DNA of 26,567 nucleotides, taken from assembly GCA_934663645.1 (NCBI GenBank), contig CAKUKR010000027.1, positions 1 to 26,567 on the forward strand, read 5' to 3'. The DNA is from an uncultured Muribaculaceae bacterium (GTDB lineage Bacteria > Bacteroidota > Bacteroidia > Bacteroidales > Muribaculaceae). Both the position numbers and the translations under genes were made by a program. The notes beneath the pieces were generated by a model. The model ran no database searches. It saw only the letters and a program-made list of their open reading frames with translations, and was not told the DNA's origin. Of the stretch, positions 1 through 6,215 are shown piece by piece; positions within the stretch are counted from its first letter, which is position 1, and each line of letters opens with the position of its first letter.

Positions 1-26
1 GGGGTGTGCCAAAATCGGCACACCCC
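1..26 (-). terminator. Terminator hairpin after rplI
   Basis: A perfect 10-bp inverted repeat (GGGGTGTGCC / GGCACACCCC) with a 6-nt loop lies about 33 nt past the rplI stop. Any T-tract on the minus strand would fall outside the window, so I cannot tell whether it is a classical rho-independent terminator. It is the natural end of the rpsF-rpsR-rplI transcript and could also serve a convergent gene to the left. Confidence 0.7.
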
Positions 27-59
27 ATTTGTGTATTGTGTTTGAGTGAGTGGGGAGGA

Positions 60-503
60 TTACTCTGCCACTACTTCAAATTCAATGTCTACGCTTACAT
101 CCTTGTGAAGGTCGATTGTGGCTGTGTATACGCCCACTTCCTTGACAGGCTGCTTGATTGAGATGATTTTGCGGTCCACCTCATGGCCGAGAGCCTGAAG
201 TGCATCTGCAATCTGGATAGCGTTTACGCTGCCGAATATGGTGCCGGTTGCGCTTGTCTTCGCTCCGATGGTGAGCTTGATGCCTTCGAGTGTCTTGGCC
301 TTTGCCTGTGCCTCTTCGAGAGCTTTCTGAATCTTGTGTGCACGCTGACGCTGGTCTTCTGCGAGCTGCTTCAGTGCTGCGTTAGATGCGATGATTGCCT
401 TGCCCTGCGGGATGAGGTAGTTGCGTCCATAACCATCTTTCACCTCGACAACATCGTCCTTATAACCGAGACCGGTCATATTTTCTTTCAAGATAACTTT
501 CAT
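60..503 (-). CDS. rplI: 50S ribosomal protein L9
   Basis: The 147-aa product is the large-subunit protein L9, which binds 23S rRNA near the base of the L1 stalk and influences frame maintenance. It starts MKVILKENMTGLGYKDDVV, the typical L9 N-terminal domain with conserved GYGRNYLIPQGKA near residues 24-36. A charged connecting helix follows (about 40-75), then the C-terminal domain ending IEFEVVAE. Length is normal for the family. It is the last gene of rpsF-rpsR-rplI, 31 nt after rpsR, the conserved bacterial order. The ATG at 501-503 opens directly on the conserved N-terminus, so the start is secure. Confidence 0.97.
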   Translation of the reverse strand: MKVILKENMTGLGYKDDVVEVKDGYGRNYLIPQGKAIIASNAALKQLAEDQRQRAHKIQKALEEAQAKAKTLEGIKLTIGAKTSATGTIFGSVNAIQIADALQALGHEVDRKIISIKQPVKEVGVYTATIDLHKDVSVDIEFEVVAE

Positions 504-534
504 GTCTTTTCTATTTTGTCGGATTAAAAAATGA

Positions 535-801
535 TTATTTCATCAAGTCTGTTACGTAGGGGAGCAGTGCGAGAATACGGGCACGCTTCACTGCGCGGGC
601 TACACGACGCTGGAACTTGAGAGATGTTCCTGTGATGCGGCGAGGCAGAATCTTGCCCTGCTCGTTGAGGAACTTCTTGAGGAACTCAGGATCCTTGTAG
701 TCGATGTATTTGATGCCGCTGCGTTTGAAACGGCAGTATTTTTTCTTGCGGGTGTCTACCGACAGGGGAGTGAGGTAACGGATTTCGTTGTTTGCTGCCA
801 T
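535..801 (-). CDS. rpsR: 30S ribosomal protein S18
   Basis: The 88-aa product is small-subunit protein S18, which pairs with S6 on the platform of the 30S subunit. Residues about 18-88 show the S18 signature: [19 protein letters not shown], then [24 protein letters not shown] and a terminal LALLPYV. Only one Cys is present (residue 23), so there is no four-cysteine zinc site. The start is 3 nt beyond the rpsF stop, so the two are probably translationally coupled, which suits stoichiometric S6:S18 heterodimer synthesis. Confidence 0.97.
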   Translation of the reverse strand: MAANNEIRYLTPLSVDTRKKKYCRFKRSGIKYIDYKDPEFLKKFLNEQGKILPRRITGTSLKFQRRVARAVKRARILALLPYVTDLMK

Positions 802-804
802 GGT

Positions 805-1203
805 TTAGTTCTCATTTGTTTCTGCTGCTTCAGCGGCGGGTGCCTCTTCAGCGGCTGGGGTTTGACTTGCTTTCTGTGCACGGAGCTTGCGACGCTTTTC
901 AGCGTACTCGGCTGCGTGTTTGTCGAGACGGACTGTCTGGAAGCGGATCACACGCTCATCGCGGCGGTACATTGTCTCGAGCTTCTTGATGAGCGACGGA
1001 TCTGCCTCAAACTCGAGCAGGCAGTAAAAACCTGTGGATTTCTTCTCGATGGGGTAAGCGAGTTTGCGCAGACCCCAAAGCTCCTCATTGACAACATTGG
1101 CGTTGTTGTCCTCCAGAAAACCTCTGAATTTCTGCACCGCTTCCTTCATCTGGTCGTCAGACAAAACGGGAGTTAAAATGAAAACGGTTTCGTAACGATT
1201 CAT
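805..1203 (-). CDS. rpsF: 30S ribosomal protein S6
   Basis: The 132-aa product is S6, partner of S18 in the 30S platform. It begins [18 protein letters not shown], the canonical S6 N-terminus, and contains the core [25 protein letters not shown]. The last 25 or so residues form an Ala/Glu-rich acidic tail ([16 protein letters not shown]) that is unlikely to be folded. The frame is open 28 codons further upstream, but that extension has no S6 similarity and would run into the promoter, so I start at the ATG at 1201-1203. It is the first gene of rpsF-rpsR-rplI. Confidence 0.96.
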   Translation of the reverse strand: MNRYETVFILTPVLSDDQMKEAVQKFRGFLEDNNANVVNEELWGLRKLAYPIEKKSTGFYCLLEFEADPSLIKKLETMYRRDERVIRFQTVRLDKHAAEYAEKRRKLRAQKASQTPAAEEAPAAEAAETNEN

Positions 1204-1233
1204 ACGTTCTTGTTGTTTATGTATTATTACTCT

Positions 1234-1279
1234 GATTTTCAGCTGGTTATGCGTTGGGCGCAAGACCTCTCCGAAAATC
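1234..1279 (-). promoter_or_regulatory. rpsF leader hairpin, candidate S6:S18 autoregulatory element
   Basis: In the 75-nt leader of rpsF the transcript reads GATTTTC (1279-1273), then GGT, GCG, CGC and ACC, then GAAAATC (1240-1234). The outer arms are perfect 7-bp complements and the inner triplets can pair in register, giving an interrupted hairpin beginning at the predicted transcription start. In many bacteria the S6:S18 complex is known to bind a hairpin in the rpsF leader and repress its own synthesis. That this is such an element is inferred from position and structure only; I did not match a consensus. Confidence 0.45.
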
Positions 1280-1284
1280 GAGTG

Positions 1285-1315
1285 CAAAGTTACTCATTTT
1301 CTGCCAATTATGCAA
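1285..1315 (-). promoter_or_regulatory. Promoter of rpsF-rpsR-rplI
   Basis: On the minus strand a -33 type TTG (1315-1313) is separated by 20 nt from TAACTTTG (1292-1285), a match to the Bacteroidota -7 consensus TAnnTTTG. Predicted transcription start is near 1279, leaving a leader of about 75 nt. Confidence 0.75.
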
Positions 1316-1343
1316 CACTTTCTTCAGGTCTGCGATGAAGTGG

Positions 1344-2480
1344 TCAGGAGAGGGCTGTGGCGATGTCGAGAATAATGCTGTCAGAGGTCATCACTCCTTG
1401 CCGTGTGAGGCGCACTGACCCTTCGGCTGTCATTTCCACGCCTCCGCACGGCATCTCTTTGCGCACCTCTGCAATCAGGCGTTGCGCTGCGTTGTCGCCA
1501 AACTTGCTGCGGAAGTCGTCAACAGCAAATCCATCGCACATTCGCAGCCGTGTGAGCAGGTACTCGTCCAGCAGCATAGTGTCGCTGAGGTGTTCTGTCT
1601 GGTGAGGCACGCCGATGCCTTTCGATGCCAGATACCCCTTGATGTCAGCATTGTTTGCGCGGCGCGAGCGGTGTCCGTCATAGGAGTGAGCTGCTGGGCC
1701 GAGGCCGATGTATGGCGTGCCTTGCCAGTATGAACAGTTGTGGCGTGAGCGGTGTCCCGGCAGTGCGAAGTTGGAGATTTCGTAATGCTCATATCCGGCA
1801 GCGGAGAGTGTGTCAATGAGGGCGCGGTACATGGCAAGGTACTCCCCGTCGCTGGCTCGTCGGATTTTCCCCTGCTTTTCCAGCGCGGACAGTGCTGTGC
1901 CGTCCTCGTACATCAGCGCGTAAGCCGAGATGTGGTGCGGCTGCATGGCGGCAACCATGTCAAGACTGTGCTGCCACGAGCGCAGTGACTGACCGGGGAG
2001 GGCGTACATAAGGTCAACGCTCACGTCGCAGCCTGTCTGCATAAGCAGTTCCATGGCGTTGACTGCTGTTGCGGCATCGTGCCGCCTGCGTATAGCTGCC
2101 AGTTCCTCGTTGCAGAGGCTCTGGACGCCGAGGCTGAAGCGGTTGAAGCCCGCTTCTTGCCATGTCCCTATGCGCCCGGCTGTTACATCGTCAGGGTTGA
2201 GCTCTATGGTCGCCTCGCTGACTTTCCACCGCTCGCTGCAGATGCTCCGCAGTCTGGCTGCCAGCCGCAGAAGCTCGTCTCCAGGGCATAGCGAGGGTGT
2301 GCCGCCGCCGAGGTACAGCGTCTCGAAACCACCGCGCACTTCGTCCTTTCGGCACTGCATTTCCGTGAGGAATGCGTCTGTCAGCTCATGCCACTTGGCA
2401 CGCCTGTCGCCGCCGCTGTAAAAGTCGCAGTATATGCACTTGCGCCGGCAGAAGGGAATATGCAGGTAAATTCCAGCCAT
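1344..2480 (-). CDS. hemW: Radical SAM heme chaperone HemW (HemN-like)
   Basis: The 378-aa product belongs to the HemN/HemW radical SAM family. It opens MAGIYLHIPFCRRKCIYCDF, placing the CxxxCxxC iron-sulfur motif at C11, C15 and C18. LYLGGGTPS follows near residue 55, then FSLGVQS near 134 and HISAYALMYEDGT in the middle. Length fits HemW, which binds heme and hands it to respiratory enzymes, rather than the longer HemN coproporphyrinogen dehydrogenase. Older annotations call such proteins oxygen-independent coproporphyrinogen III oxidase, and only experiment separates the roles. The start lies 13 nt beyond the amylase stop, so co-transcription is likely. Confidence 0.93.
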   Translation of the reverse strand: MAGIYLHIPFCRRKCIYCDFYSGGDRRAKWHELTDAFLTEMQCRKDEVRGGFETLYLGGGTPSLCPGDELLRLAARLRSICSERWKVSEATIELNPDDVTAGRIGTWQEAGFNRFSLGVQSLCNEELAAIRRRHDAATAVNAMELLMQTGCDVSVDLMYALPGQSLRSWQHSLDMVAAMQPHHISAYALMYEDGTALSALEKQGKIRRASDGEYLAMYRALIDTLSAAGYEHYEISNFALPGHRSRHNCSYWQGTPYIGLGPAAHSYDGHRSRRANNADIKGYLASKGIGVPHQTEHLSDTMLLDEYLLTRLRMCDGFAVDDFRSKFGDNAAQRLIAEVRKEMPCGGVEMTAEGSVRLTRQGVMTSDSIILDIATALS

Positions 2481-2493
2481 TGCCGCGAGAGGG

Positions 2494-3936
2494 TCAGCCT
2501 TTGACGAGGATGTATGTGCGCAGCGGAGCCATGATGCCTTTCAGTTGCCCTTTGACCACGCGAAACTCCTTGCCGTAGACGACATCCTTGTACCGCCCGT
2601 CGGGCAGCCCTGTGGGGAGGTCAACGAAGTCAGCCGACTTGGAGACGTTTATCACTGCAGCTCCCTTCTTGCCACGGTTGACGACGATGACATTCCCTTT
2701 CCCGGAGATGCGTATGTCCTCCTTCTGTCCAGCCATGGCGGTGCGGAATTTGTTGGCGGCTGCCACTTCGGGGTGGAAGAACTCGCCGTTGCCGCGAGAG
2801 CCCATTACGTTGTCCCCCCAGACGTTGTCGGCACTTGAGCCGTTGGGGCGGCTGAAGAACAGGGGAGTGCCGTTCTGGCGTGCTGTGATGAAGACGTATG
2901 CCGCCCGTATCTGCGCATCTGTCAGGTGGGCAGACTCGTGAGCGTTGCAGTATGTGTCATGGCTTTCGACCCATGTGGTCAGGTATTCAGGAGCTGCGGA
3001 GTGTCGCCAGTCGGCTATGTCAAGGCCAGCTGCGGAGCAGCTGTCGAGCATCTGGCGGATTATGTGGCCGTATGACGAGGCTGTCTGTCCGAAATATCCG
3101 GCGTACTCGACCTCTGGCACGTTGCGGTCTTGCAGCACCTCTCCGTATACGAACAGCGAGTCGTAGGGTATGGCCAGCTTCACGCCGCCAACGCTCTTGC
3201 GTCCTGTCGCCACGTCCCAGAAGTCGTTGGCTTTCACTCCGCTTGCCGTGTCAACCGGGTCTGAATGTACGCCTATGTGCTTGGCGGTGTCATAGCGGAA
3301 GCCGCGCACGCCCATGGCAATCAGCTCGTTGACAAACTGCATATAGTATTTTTGGAACGCTGGGTTCTCGGTGTTGACATCTGGCAGTCCTCCTGTACCC
3401 ATGAGGGTACACTGGTAGCGGTCGTTGTAGTCCGTTATGGCAGCAAGACCGTTGGAATGGTACATCTTGTCGCGTCCGCCTACAGCACGGTAGAAGTCGT
3501 CGCTCACCGCGTCCACGTCAAACGCTGTATGGTTGGGCAGCACGTCCACGATGACCTTGACGTCATACTTGGCGGCTGAATCCATCATCGCCTGCATCTG
3601 CTCTCGCGTTCCGACGATGTTGTTGCCTATTTTCCAGTCTGTCGGCTGGTAATAGTAGTACCAGTTGCCCTCCTTGTCGTCATACAGCTTCTTGCCGCTC
3701 CCCTCCGGGGCATAGCACTGCTGCACGGGCGAGGTCTGTATCATGGTGAAGCCAGCCTCGGCTATGGCCTTCATATTGGCAGCTATTGCGGGGAAGTTCC
3801 AGCTCCACACATGAAGGATGCTGCCGGTGTTGGTAAAGTTCGGGTCATGGACGGTGCGGTCTGTGGCGAGGGCCGTAGTGCTGCACATCGCGGCTATTCC
3901 TGCTGCAATCAATTTATTAGTCGTAGTATTCATCAT
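2494..3936 (-). CDS. Secreted alpha-amylase, GH13 (AmyE-like, probably GH13_28)
   Basis: The 480-aa product is a starch-hydrolysing alpha-amylase. All GH13 regions are present: DVLPNH (region I), GFRYDTAKH (II, nucleophile Asp), VYGEVLQ (III, acid/base Glu) and WVESHDTY (IV). SILHVWSWNF, IQTSPVQQ, YYQPTDWKIGN and TPLFFSRP closely recall Bacillus subtilis AmyE, which suggests subfamily 28; that is from memory of the family, not a search. The N-terminus MMNTTTNKLIAAGIAAMCST is a signal peptide with probable cleavage after ALA; there is no clear lipobox. It ends after the beta-sandwich C domain and lacks the starch-binding module of AmyE. No susC/susD genes flank it. Two adjacent ATGs (3936, 3933) compete as start; a longer TTG start would overlap the promoter. 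Confidence 0.9.
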   Translation of the reverse strand: MMNTTTNKLIAAGIAAMCSTTALATDRTVHDPNFTNTGSILHVWSWNFPAIAANMKAIAEAGFTMIQTSPVQQCYAPEGSGKKLYDDKEGNWYYYYQPTDWKIGNNIVGTREQMQAMMDSAAKYDVKVIVDVLPNHTAFDVDAVSDDFYRAVGGRDKMYHSNGLAAITDYNDRYQCTLMGTGGLPDVNTENPAFQKYYMQFVNELIAMGVRGFRYDTAKHIGVHSDPVDTASGVKANDFWDVATGRKSVGGVKLAIPYDSLFVYGEVLQDRNVPEVEYAGYFGQTASSYGHIIRQMLDSCSAAGLDIADWRHSAAPEYLTTWVESHDTYCNAHESAHLTDAQIRAAYVFITARQNGTPLFFSRPNGSSADNVWGDNVMGSRGNGEFFHPEVAAANKFRTAMAGQKEDIRISGKGNVIVVNRGKKGAAVINVSKSADFVDLPTGLPDGRYKDVVYGKEFRVVKGQLKGIMAPLRTYILVKG

Positions 3937-3961
3937 ATATCCGGATATGTATTTTCTTCCG

Positions 3962-3994
3962 CAAAGATAGCACAATTAGCGGTACAAACCAAAA
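3962..3994 (-). promoter_or_regulatory. Promoter of the amylase-hemW unit
   Basis: On the minus strand TTTG (3993-3990) lies 20 nt from TATCTTTG (3969-3962), a good Bacteroidota -33/-7 pair. Transcription should begin about 20 nt before the amylase ATG, so the leader is short. Confidence 0.72.
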
Positions 3995-4034
3995 CATAGC
4001 AGCTGATTATAGTGTGCAAACCGAATAAAATTAC

Positions 4035-4042
4035 TATCTTTG
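4035..4042 (+). promoter_or_regulatory. -7 promoter element of the DEAD-box helicase gene
   Basis: TATCTTTG matches TAnnTTTG exactly. I see no good -33 element at the usual spacing. It is divergent from the amylase promoter, with about 40 bp between the two -33 regions. If it is used, the helicase mRNA has a leader of about 190 nt. Confidence 0.6.
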
Positions 4043-4060
4043 TGGCGCGAAATGCATCAG

Positions 4061-4088
4061 GCAGCCGATGTGGCTGCGTTTTTACGCA
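4061..4088 (+). promoter_or_regulatory. Leader hairpins upstream of the DEAD-box helicase gene, attenuator-like
   Basis: GCAGCC (4061-4066) pairs with GGCTGC (4072-4077) and is followed by GTTTTTA, which looks like a short intrinsic terminator about 15 nt after the predicted start. TGCG (4075-4078) can instead pair with CGCA (4085-4088), and the two structures are mutually exclusive. Further down, CACTG (4152-4156) can pair with either of two CAGTG copies (4162-4166, 4172-4176). Known RNA-helicase genes often carry long structured leaders; regulation here is inference. Confidence 0.4.
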
Positions 4089-4239
4089 ATGGTGTGTGCC
4101 TCGACAGTGATGCCGAAACGGTCACGGTGTCTTGCTACATATTGTTGACGTCACTGTGTATCAGTGCGTTGCAGTGTACAATAACGGCAGGATTGGGTTG
4201 ATGCCATTGCTTATAACATTTAGAAGATATTACAGACAG

Positions 4240-6072
4240 ATGAGATTTGACGAGCTGTATTTGAGTGACGACATACTCGACGCTATAGACTCGATGCACT
4301 TTGAGCAGTGCACGCCGATACAGGAACAGACCATCCCCCTCATTACAGAGGGAAAAGACCTCATAGCCGTGGCGCAGACAGGCACGGGCAAGACTGCCGC
4401 GTATCTGCTGCCGGTAATTGACGAGATTGCCAACGGGGACTATCCGCAGGATGCGATAAACTGCATAGTCATGGCTCCCACACGCGAACTTGCCCAGCAG
4501 ATAGACCAGCAGATGCAGGGCTTCTCCTATTTTATGCCTGTCAGCAGCGTGGCAGTCTACGGCGGCACGGATGGCAGCACTTTCGACCAGCAGAAGAAGG
4601 GACTGCAGCTCGGCGCGGACGTGGTCATCGCCACCCCTGGGCGGCTCATCGCCCACATCAGCATGGGATATGTGGATCTCTCACAGGTGTCGTTTCTGAT
4701 ACTCGATGAGGCCGACCGTATGCTCGATATGGGCTTTTATGACGACATCATGCAGATAGTCAAGCTGTTGCCCAAGCAGCGGCAGACGCTGCTGTTCTCA
4801 GCGACGATGCCCCCGAAAATCAAGAACCTTGCCCGGGAGATACTGACGGATCCCGCAGAGGTGAAGCTGTCAGTATCCAAGCCGGCAGAGAAGATCGCAC
4901 AGTCGGCATACATCTGTTACGAAACCCAGAAACTGCCCATATTGCGCCACATATTCAAGCAGTTGCAGTGTGACCGCAGCATCGTTTTCGCCTCCTCCAA
5001 GGCCAAGTGCAAGGAACTGTGCAAGGCTCTGCGCGGTCTGAAGCTGAGCGTAGGAGAGATGCACTCTGACCTTGAGCAGTCGCAGCGCGAGCAGGTGCTG
5101 CTCGACTTCAAGGCCGGCAAACTCAAGATACTCGTCGCCACAGACATCATGGCTCGCGGCATCGACATCGACGACATCGGACTGGTGGTCAACTATGACG
5201 TGCCTCATGAAAACGAAGACTATGTGCACCGTGTGGGACGCACGGCACGTGCAGACAACGACGGCATCGCCATTACCCTCGTCAGCGAGAGAGAAATCGG
5301 CAAGTTCAAGCTCATCGAGAAGTTCATCGAGAAGGAGATAACGAAAAATCCTATACCCGAAGGGCTTGGCGAAGGACCTGAATACCGCGCTCCGTCAGGC
5401 AGAAGTCGCGGAGGCAAGAGCGGCAATGGACGCAGTAACCGCGATGACCGCCGCAAAGAGGGCAGCGGAGACGTCAAGAGCAAGAACGCCAAAAAGAGCG
5501 ACGGCCGCCGCAAGAAGGGCAAGCCGCAAGAGGCAGAAGAGGGCAAGGCTGGGGACAAGCAAGCACCAGAAAAGTCAACAGAAGAGAAGCCACAGGCACT
5601 GCCTGTCAGCGAGGGCGCACCCGATGACAAGCCACAGACGCAGAATGAAGTCACAGCAGAAGCCGTCGCCGCGACAAAACCGCGCCGCAAACGCCGTCGA
5701 CGTTCCAAGAAACAGGGAGAAGCCGGCGTTGCCGATGAGGCAACCAGCAATCGTGACAGCGGAGACGCAGAACCCACTCCAGAGCCTCCTGTAAACGACG
5801 GCCCTGTATCATATTCCATGGTGTCTGCCGGAATTGTAGCTGCTGCCAGGGCCGCGCGAGAGGCCGAGCAGAAGCGTGCCGAACAGGCGGCTGCCGAGAA
5901 AGAGATCAAGAAAGAGATCAAGAGGCAGGATACGCCAGCCGACGAGAGGGAAGACGAACCGAAGCCTAAGAAGAAGCGCACATACCGCCGCCGCAAGCCG
6001 GCACAAGCGAAAAAGGCTGCCGCCGCCGTACAGGCAGAACAGCTGCCTGAACAGCATGAAAACGCCGAGTGA
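4240..6072 (+). CDS. ATP-dependent DEAD-box RNA helicase, RhlE-like, with long charged tail
   Basis: The 610-aa product unwinds RNA duplexes with ATP, probably in ribosome assembly or mRNA turnover. The helicase core (about 1-370) carries the Q-motif CTPIQEQTIP, Walker A AQTGTGKT (45-52), PTRELA (80-85), TPGR (132-135), DEAD (156-159), SAT (187-189), ARGID (305-309) and HRVGRTAR (330-337). From about residue 380 to the end is a low-complexity tail alternating Arg/Lys-rich blocks (RRKRRRR) and Glu/Ala/Pro-rich blocks, probably disordered and RNA-binding. The frame is open upstream, but MRFDELYLSDDIL is the family N-terminus, so the ATG at 4240 is chosen. A hairpin terminator follows, so it appears monocistronic. 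Confidence 0.94.
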   Translation: MRFDELYLSDDILDAIDSMHFEQCTPIQEQTIPLITEGKDLIAVAQTGTGKTAAYLLPVIDEIANGDYPQDAINCIVMAPTRELAQQIDQQMQGFSYFMPVSSVAVYGGTDGSTFDQQKKGLQLGADVVIATPGRLIAHISMGYVDLSQVSFLILDEADRMLDMGFYDDIMQIVKLLPKQRQTLLFSATMPPKIKNLAREILTDPAEVKLSVSKPAEKIAQSAYICYETQKLPILRHIFKQLQCDRSIVFASSKAKCKELCKALRGLKLSVGEMHSDLEQSQREQVLLDFKAGKLKILVATDIMARGIDIDDIGLVVNYDVPHENEDYVHRVGRTARADNDGIAITLVSEREIGKFKLIEKFIEKEITKNPIPEGLGEGPEYRAPSGRSRGGKSGNGRSNRDDRRKEGSGDVKSKNAKKSDGRRKKGKPQEAEEGKAGDKQAPEKSTEEKPQALPVSEGAPDDKPQTQNEVTAEAVAATKPRRKRRRRSKKQGEAGVADEATSNRDSGDAEPTPEPPVNDGPVSYSMVSAGIVAAARAAREAEQKRAEQAAAEKEIKKEIKRQDTPADEREDEPKPKKKRTYRRRKPAQAKKAAAAVQAEQLPEQHENAE

Positions 6073-6096
6073 CAGCGCGTATGAAAACGCGAGATA

Positions 6097-6118
6097 ATAC
6101 CTATATGTAGGTATTTTT
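6097..6118 (+). terminator. Intrinsic terminator of the helicase gene
   Basis: ATACCTA and TAGGTAT form a 7-bp stem with a TATG loop, followed by four further T residues. It lies 25 nt after the helicase stop and before the feoAB promoter. Confidence 0.75.
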
Positions 6119-6149
6119 GCGGCTGGGGCGCGAGATACTGCCCTGGCCG

Positions 6150-6182
6150 TTGACTTTGTGCCGCCGATATTCGTTATCTTTG
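6150..6182 (+). promoter_or_regulatory. Promoter of feoAB
   Basis: TATCTTTG (6175-6182) matches the -7 consensus. Two imperfectly spaced -33 candidates exist: TTG at 6150-6152 (22-nt spacer) and TTTG at 6155-6158 (16-nt spacer). The predicted leader is about 27 nt. I could not make out a Fur-type palindrome. Confidence 0.6.
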
Positions 6183-6215
6183 CAGGTCATAACCGATAGA
6201 ATAGCAATACAGCAT

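Noticed and set aside
1204..1287. 28-codon upstream extension of rpsF
   Set aside because: It covers the leader and reaches the -7 box; [10 protein letters not shown] is the family start.
4132..4239. 36-codon upstream extension of the helicase (TTG start)
   Set aside because: It has no similarity to DEAD-box N-termini and lies in the structured leader.
5220..5996. 258-codon open frame antisense to the helicase tail
   Set aside because: The product is Ser/Leu/Arg-rich low complexity, mirroring the repetitive charged tail on the plus strand. It has no family motif, promoter or independent start signal.
6117..6215. 33-codon upstream extension of feoAB
   Set aside because: It overlaps the helicase terminator and feoAB promoter; the FeoA domain starts exactly at the ATG at 6216.
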